Shown here in pieces: positions 58,661-64,000 of a DNA stretch of 64,000 nt. Source of the DNA: Symsagittifera roscoffensis (taxonomy: Eukaryota > Xenacoelomorpha > Acoela > Convolutidae); assembly GCF_963678635.1 (NCBI RefSeq), contig NC_087067.1, positions 61,492,594 through 61,556,593 of the forward strand, given 5' to 3'. Made by a program: the position numbers and the translations under genes. How positions within the stretch are numbered: position 1 is the stretch's first letter; every line of letters starts with the position of its first letter. The notes beneath the pieces were generated by a model that was not told where the DNA came from, made no database searches, and saw only the letters and a program-made list of their open reading frames with translations.

Positions 58661-61145
58661 GTTTAACTGTGATATTTTATCTTCTTAGCTGCAATACCCG
58701 AATAAACGGGCTTTTAACGGAGGATAAAATTTCCCTGAAGTCTGTAAACGTGGGGAAATTCACAGTATCTCTAGGCCGACCTCTCACTCTATTCCGCGTC
58801 GCCGCAATATGTTTCCCTTTAGCACTGGGTCGGTGGGGCAACCAAATCCCAGTACTGTTTACAATCCCAAAAGGGTTGATTTGGTGGATAGCCGTTCTGT
58901 ATCGTATTATGCTGCTCGCCCCTTGGTTGTGCTCTTTCGACTGTATCTCGCTCGCAATCAATAGTCAATCGCAACAACAATTCCAATAATAATAATGAAT
59001 TAAGAAATAATCAATCCAAATACAGAATAGCCTATAAGTGGCTGGAATATAAATTAATCATTCAACCAAAGGAATGGGTCCGCGATTACTATTATTCAAC
59101 CAACTGCCTCCTGCAGTTCAATTAACGCCTAACTAATATTTAATGTTCTCCTCGAGAACTTCTATCAATTATCAATCGTTTGACAACGATTCCGCTATCC
59201 TCTAGATAGCCTAACTAACTTCACTAACTAATCTAACTTACTTTAACGAGTAACTTAACCCGTTCTCAGCGAGAATAAAGCGACTACCTTCAATTGCAGC
59301 CCGAATTGTTCTCGCTTTAACACTGTGAGACCCGACTAGTTTCAAATAAACTCACAATCGTTCTGACGCTTAAAGGCCGTTCCGCAACATCCGTGCCTTA
59401 TGTCTATTTACTCTTAGTTTTAGTTAGAGATCCGTCATTCCGTATAGGTCTTAACATTTACCTATATGCCTCCTACGCAGCTTTCCAGTTCATAAATCCC
59501 GCATGATCACATTAATTTAAATGCCAAGTTCAAAATGCCAATCAAAGCTATGCTAAACAAATAACAAGTGCAACTTCAACTTAATTCAAGCTATGTTTAC
59601 ATATCCAAATACCCAAGGACTTTATTTAATTATCCCGTAACTTTTCCCTTTTCCCATGACTAGGATAAATTCCCAGTGAACTTAATTTCCTAATTATCGC
59701 AATCCAAAAATTCCCATACGTAACCTATTCAAATTTCAGCCTAATCGACCTTCAGGGTAAGCCGTTCCCTCAACTGGGGTCCAATTGAGCCAATAAAACA
59801 TTCCCCAGAAGCCAATGGAATATCCGGTACATTTCTAATATTTATGTTAATTAATTCCCTATTCCCTCTGTCATATTGCCAAATTAATATGTGACTACTT
59901 TTCTGTGCCATTGACGCATTTCTATTAATGGTTCATTCGCCAAGTCAAAATTTAACCCAATGTTTATTTAACTAACTCGTATTAAATCCAACAATATACC
60001 ACTATACATTAAGCCAAGATATTCCATCGAATTCCAGGAAATGCCTAACTAATTTCCTATGCACGCAAATTGTCACCCAATATCAATAACATATCTCTAT
60101 TAACTCCCCTGATTACGAGACATATGATTTGGGCTACTTTCCGGTGCTAATTTTAGGGGTTTCGGGGCTAAAATTCCAAAAGGTCAAGTAAAGGTCAACC
60201 CGGGGTCACCCGGGGTCAAGTCTCCCATAATCGGTTCGAGGTCACATGGGGTCATACCTACCAAGTTTCATCCATATCCGACAAATACTTCAAGTTATCC
60301 CACTTTTAATGTTCATTATCACTTTTCCCGGGAAAGGTCAATTAGCACCAGAAAGGTCAACCGGGAGCTGAGACCTATAGGGGTCCTTTTTACCGGGGTG
60401 GGTTATACTACACATATAAGCCATAAAATCGATATGCCCTCGCGCATTATTTTTCGCAAATAGCCCATTAACACCTAAAAGGGGTGATATTCCCAAGTGC
60501 TAATAGCCCGTGCCATTGTCACCCAGTAGGGTCATCATCCTAATATACGATAGACCATGTCACTATCTACCATCCCTCCAAGTTTCAGCTCCCTAGGGTC
60601 ATTGGGGGTCGAGAAGTAGCCTCCGGGAATCGTGTGGGGGTTTGTTTGTTTAGGGCATAAATCGGGCCGGGGTGACCTTGGAGATCTGGAATTCCAAACT
60701 TAAGCTTCCCTCATCCAGGGCTACCACATATTTAAAAATGAGCTCAATCGGATCATTAGTTAAGGGTTTCCGGTGGGGCCATTTGCACTTCCGGGAACCG
60801 TTATCACTCGGCCCCCAGGGGGTCAAGCGGGTCCGGCGCTTTGCATGCCCGGGTCAAATCATCTCTAGTATCACTCCATTAAATTTCATAAAGTTCGCCC
60901 CAGTAGTTCCCAAGTTGGGGGGAGTTGGCGGGAGCTATTGCATTCACTATTTTCACTAAAGAGGGGGATTAATTCCATGAACTTAAGCAAACACACGTTT
61001 AGTTCGATCTTAACTTAACCACTCTATTATTTACCAATCTTTACCAGACGCTATCAACGAATCAGCTCTACTACTACTTAGTTTGCATGTTCAAGGTTCA
61101 AAGAAAAAGCCATGTACGTTATACAGTAGAATTACCGATTCTACA
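58660..61145 (-). repeat. Probable 3' LTR (long) of the second Ty3/Gypsy element; left end unknown
   Basis: On the minus strand the polypurine-like TAGAAGGGAAGAC is followed by TGTAGAATCGGTAATTCTAC, which fits a PPT plus LTR start 380 bases after the integrase stop. The DNA to the left is uniformly noncoding and C-rich down to about 58.66 kb. No second LTR is in the window, so neither the identity nor the length can be verified; an LTR of up to 2.5 kb would be unusually long. It contains a cluster of AGGTCA/GGGTCA motifs at 60181-60359. Confidence 0.4.
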
Positions 61146-61158
61146 GTCTTCCCTTCTA
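61146..61158 (-). other. Candidate polypurine tract, second Ty3/Gypsy element
   Basis: The minus strand reads TAGAAGGGAAGAC directly before TGTAGAATC. Position and composition suit a plus-strand primer site. Confidence 0.45.
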
Positions 61159-61526
61159 GTCTATTATTCTCCCGAATAATGAAAAAGTAACTCGTAAAAA
61201 GCCTAAGGTTAACTTACATAACGCTTCGCTCCGCTACGCCGTACTCTCGTCTTAATTTAGTTTCCACCCTTTAAAACAATACCCTTAAAGATCGCGGACC
61301 CATCAGTTAGTCCCCGTAAAACAAACAATGATATAGCACAATGAATGACCTAAGAGGGACGTAACTGCAATAATTTTACTCTTCATGGTACGATCCAACC
61401 CCTTCACATTCGTAATAATCACTATCAATCAATGTGTCCGCACAGCAGTTCAGGTGGGATCGCACTCAATGTAAACAAGCACCAACTAATGAGATTAAGA
61501 AAGGAGTAAGTTTATTAATGTAAGTT

Positions 61527-63416
61527 TTAACTCACAAAATCGTCGATTCCAAACCTCACAGGTTGTCTCCTTACTCGAGTTGGTCGACCGCCATCATCTG
61601 TTGTCGCATTCTCCATCACTGGTTCAGCCGTCACCATCTCTCCGGGTGGTCTGCCTTCCGCCTCACTCGGTAGATTTGCAGGCTCCTCTTCCCTTCTGGC
61701 CTCGAGCTCCGTCGCATCGTAGGTCTCTACTGCATCTTCTTCCCTCCTAGCTACTTCGTACACACGTGGTGGATCAGCAAAGTGTTCGGGCATTGCCCTG
61801 TTTCGCACGTTTCTCACAGGTGGATTAGCTTGTGGCTCCACTGCTCGATTCCTCACAGGCAACAATCTCACTGGTCCATCTCGTGGGCCTGGGTCATGAC
61901 TAAAACCCTCCCGGTTGTTTTGCCATAACAACTCATCTTCATCACGCATCTCCGGGTCATCGAAAAAGTTAACCGACCGATAGGGTGCCGGTCGCTTACT
62001 TGCTGTGGCCTCCTCTGACTGGATCGTCTCTTCTTTGACTCGTTTCAGCTTGTTGAAATGCAGGAACTTCACTTTGCTCGGAGTTGATTCCTTCGCAACT
62101 TTGTAGTTCACTTCCGACATTCTCGCCAGTACAACATAAGGTCCTTCCCACGGATCGAAGTGCTTCTTCGACTTGAACTTTTCCTTCGCCCACACCCATA
62201 CTTTATCGCCAGCTGTATAGGGTTCACCATGAACTTTCTTCCAGTACTGATCCTCCTGTCTTCGTTGATCCGTCCCTACGAGTTCTCTCGCACTGCTATG
62301 AGCATCTCTGAAAAGTTCATCCAGTTCCTCTGCAAAGCCATCCTTCGTCAACACTTCATCATGAGGTTTCGCATAGAACAAATCAATGGGATACTGGCAT
62401 TCTTGACCGTGGACCAAACTAAACGGCGTAGCTCCCGTTGTCCGATGAGTCGTCGTGTTATACACAAAGCCCAGATACGGCGACATTGTATCCCACGTCT
62501 TTGGGTTCTCCGCACAGTACTTCGAAATCACCTTCGTCATCTTATCGTTATATCGCCCCGTCAATTCCTTGCCCTCCGGTTTGTAGGGCAATGTCGCAGT
62601 TACGTCGATTCCCAAGAGTCGGCACATCGCCTTGATCAATTCACTGCCAAAGACTTTTCCTTGGTCCGTACGCAAAGCATTGGGAGTTCCAAACTTCAGT
62701 ACCCAATGTTCCACAATTGCCTGCGCCACATCAGCTGCATCCGTTGACACAAGAGGAACCGTTATCGCATACATCGTGAACATATCCGTCATCACTAGCA
62801 CGTGCTTCGCTTTCGTCTGAGACGCCATTGTCATCGGACCAAGTACATCCACTGCCACTGTGTTGAATCTGATTCCGGGATCAAACGGAGCCTGGACCGC
62901 AGCTCGCTTTCTCTTCCCGCTGACATTATGTGCTGCCTGGCTTAAGCACCACTGGACTTTTCTTTCGACATCCGTCCTCATCGTCGGCCACCAATATCGT
63001 CGTCGTATCTTCGCCAACATCTTCTCGGTCGCAAGTTGTCCTCCCCCAGTTTCCATCGAGTCAAACTGTCCGAGGATCTCCTTTCGTCCCGCTGCTGGAA
63101 CAACCGTCAAAAGTGTCGGCTTTGACCCATCTCTCTGGAACCATTTCTTATAGAGTATTCCACCTCGAATACTCAGCTCATCCCATCTCGACCAGTATGC
63201 TAGTGCCTCAGGTCCGTACTGAATTGCCTGTCCCTTCGGAATAAGATTCGTTCCCAAAGAAGGCATATCGCTCGTCTCGTCTGCTGTTTCCGCCCAATAG
63301 AATACTTGCGCAATCGCTTCGTCTTCTTTCTGCATCGTCGCAATTTCTTCTTTCGTTCGTTCCCATCGAATCGCGTCGCTGTCGTCTTCATCGCCCACAT
63401 CGGTCTCTTGAACCAT
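61527..63416 (-). CDS. Integrase polyprotein of a second Ty3/Gypsy element, catalytic Glu lost
   Basis: 629 residues, open throughout. RRRYWWPTMRTDVERKVQWC is the integrase zinc-finger region, but its His and second Cys are substituted (FDSMETGGGQ; CLSQAAH). The core has Asp190 (VAVDVLGPM) and Asp251 (LRTDQGKVF). At exactly 36 residues further, where DD35E needs Glu, is Gly287 (ELTGRYNDKM). WEGPYVVLARMSEVNYKV is the GPY/F module. A long acidic/Pro-rich tail ends FGIDDFVS. A single open frame with lost catalytic residues means a dead enzyme, too young to have gained stops, or kept for another role. Confidence 0.88.
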   Translation of the reverse strand: MVQETDVGDEDDSDAIRWERTKEEIATMQKEDEAIAQVFYWAETADETSDMPSLGTNLIPKGQAIQYGPEALAYWSRWDELSIRGGILYKKWFQRDGSKPTLLTVVPAAGRKEILGQFDSMETGGGQLATEKMLAKIRRRYWWPTMRTDVERKVQWCLSQAAHNVSGKRKRAAVQAPFDPGIRFNTVAVDVLGPMTMASQTKAKHVLVMTDMFTMYAITVPLVSTDAADVAQAIVEHWVLKFGTPNALRTDQGKVFGSELIKAMCRLLGIDVTATLPYKPEGKELTGRYNDKMTKVISKYCAENPKTWDTMSPYLGFVYNTTTHRTTGATPFSLVHGQECQYPIDLFYAKPHDEVLTKDGFAEELDELFRDAHSSARELVGTDQRRQEDQYWKKVHGEPYTAGDKVWVWAKEKFKSKKHFDPWEGPYVVLARMSEVNYKVAKESTPSKVKFLHFNKLKRVKEETIQSEEATASKRPAPYRSVNFFDDPEMRDEDELLWQNNREGFSHDPGPRDGPVRLLPVRNRAVEPQANPPVRNVRNRAMPEHFADPPRVYEVARREEDAVETYDATELEARREEEPANLPSEAEGRPPGEMVTAEPVMENATTDDGGRPTRVRRQPVRFGIDDFVS

Positions 63417-63617
63417 CGCAACTCTCTCTGATCCTGGGTAGTCGTTCCAATATCGATAGTACTTGTTCCTACTCCATTATCTTCTCGCTCTGCCTTTCTT
63501 CGTCATCAATCGCATTCGTATCGTAACGCTGGCATGACTGAGTTCCTGTAGCTTGCGTTCGCCTTTCCGCCAGCTGTTTCTTGAATTCGGCCGGGACAAA
63601 TCCTCCTTCGAACTCCC
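63417..63617 (-). pseudogene. Gag-integrase junction; protease, RT and RNase H missing
   Basis: Only about 200 bases separate the gag zinc knuckle region from the integrase linker. The frame 63699-63469 (EPFKLPRAGTVGEFEGGFVP; FKKQLAERRTQATGTQSCQR) carries the gag tail or protease start and stops at 63471. About 2 kb of pol encoding PR, RT and RNase H is absent, so this is an internal deletion derivative. Confidence 0.7.
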
Positions 63618-63983
63618 CTACTGTCCCGGCCCTTGGTAGTTTAAATGGTTCGCACTTCTTTGGGGACATCTTTTCGCAATGTGGCCCACCTGACCACAAT
63701 TAAAACAAGCACCCTGAGTCCATGGAGTCCTCAAGCCGTATCGTCCAGCGCCATTTTCTGCACCGTTCTGACTGTTTCCTCCCGTCTCAAATGACTGCCG
63801 TGACTTTGGTGCCGCTTCATCTCGGGGCAAGCCCTCGTACTGGGGAGCCGGGGAAAAAGAAGTTACTAACTTGCTCATCATAGATGTCATGCTCTGCATC
63901 TGGGTCGTCATATTCTGTATCTGGGAGTTTTGCGAGTGCATCTGCGTCAACAGCTCGTCATGCCTGGAGTTTTGCGTCTCCAC
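63618..63983 (-). CDS. Gag nucleocapsid of the second Ty3/Gypsy element
   Basis: 121 residues visible before the window edge. A Gln/Met-rich helical stretch (MHSQNSQIQNMTTQMQSMTS) is followed by one perfect CCHC knuckle, CFNCGQVGHIAKRC (93-106). The gag N-terminus lies beyond 64 kb. Confidence 0.85.
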   Translation of the reverse strand: METQNSRHDELLTQMHSQNSQIQNMTTQMQSMTSMMSKLVTSFSPAPQYEGLPRDEAAPKSRQSFETGGNSQNGAENGAGRYGLRTPWTQGACFNCGQVGHIAKRCPQRSANHLNYQGPGQ

Positions 63984-64000
63984 ATGTTTCGCCAGCTGAT

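Noticed and set aside
58642-58989. Hydrophobic 115-residue plus-strand ORF
   Set aside because: No motif, composition matches noncoding LTR-like DNA, and an equally open frame lies on the other strand.

Overview
The window is animal (metazoan) nuclear DNA, AT-rich and dominated by retroelements. Evidence for a eukaryote is a multi-exon gene whose splice phases all agree (48.1-58.3 kb), long noncoding stretches, and animal-type Penelope-like, non-LTR-like and Ty3/Gypsy retroelements. I cannot name the phylum from sequence alone; an invertebrate is likely.

Layout. (1) 1.4-20.6 kb is a graveyard of Penelope-like elements (PLEs): a 3' GIY-YIG remnant at 1.44-1.70 kb, a head-to-tail array of five decayed units from 2.58 to about 14.8 kb (the last alone keeps RT, an internal PHD-like finger and GIY-YIG), and an inverted copy at 18.5-20.6 kb. 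Around them are six hammerhead-ribozyme-like cores, which fits the ribozymes known from PLE terminal repeats. (2) 21.1-22.03 kb and 45.88-47.74 kb are the two halves of one decayed PHD-RT gene. (3) Between the halves sits a 23.85-kb minus-strand LTR element with about 890-bp LTRs. Reading leftward from the right LTR it has a leader with two tandem-repeat arrays, gag, a tandemly duplicated protease/RT-fingers block, RT, RNase H, an acidic spacer, a DD35E integrase, then about 10 kb of extra ORFs not normal for Ty3/Gypsy: a macro-domain-like (TARG1-like) protein, a coiled coil joined to an SGNH hydrolase, a second SGNH-like protein, and several unrecognised proteins. (4) 48.1-58.3 kb holds five exons of a MEIOC-like meiosis gene on the plus strand, its introns filled with a dispersed repeat, tRNA-like repeats and a segment bounded by identical 69-bp repeats. 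(5) From about 58.6 kb to the right edge is a second Ty3/Gypsy element, minus strand, in which gag is followed directly by integrase with protease, RT and RNase H missing.

The most unusual content is the cargo of the giant LTR element. The copy is dead (frameshifts, a stop at the catalytic Tyr of the YxDD box), but the macro, SGNH and SGNH-like reading frames are long and keep family motifs, so they were probably maintained by selection in the active lineage. I could run no database search; novelty claims are therefore inference.
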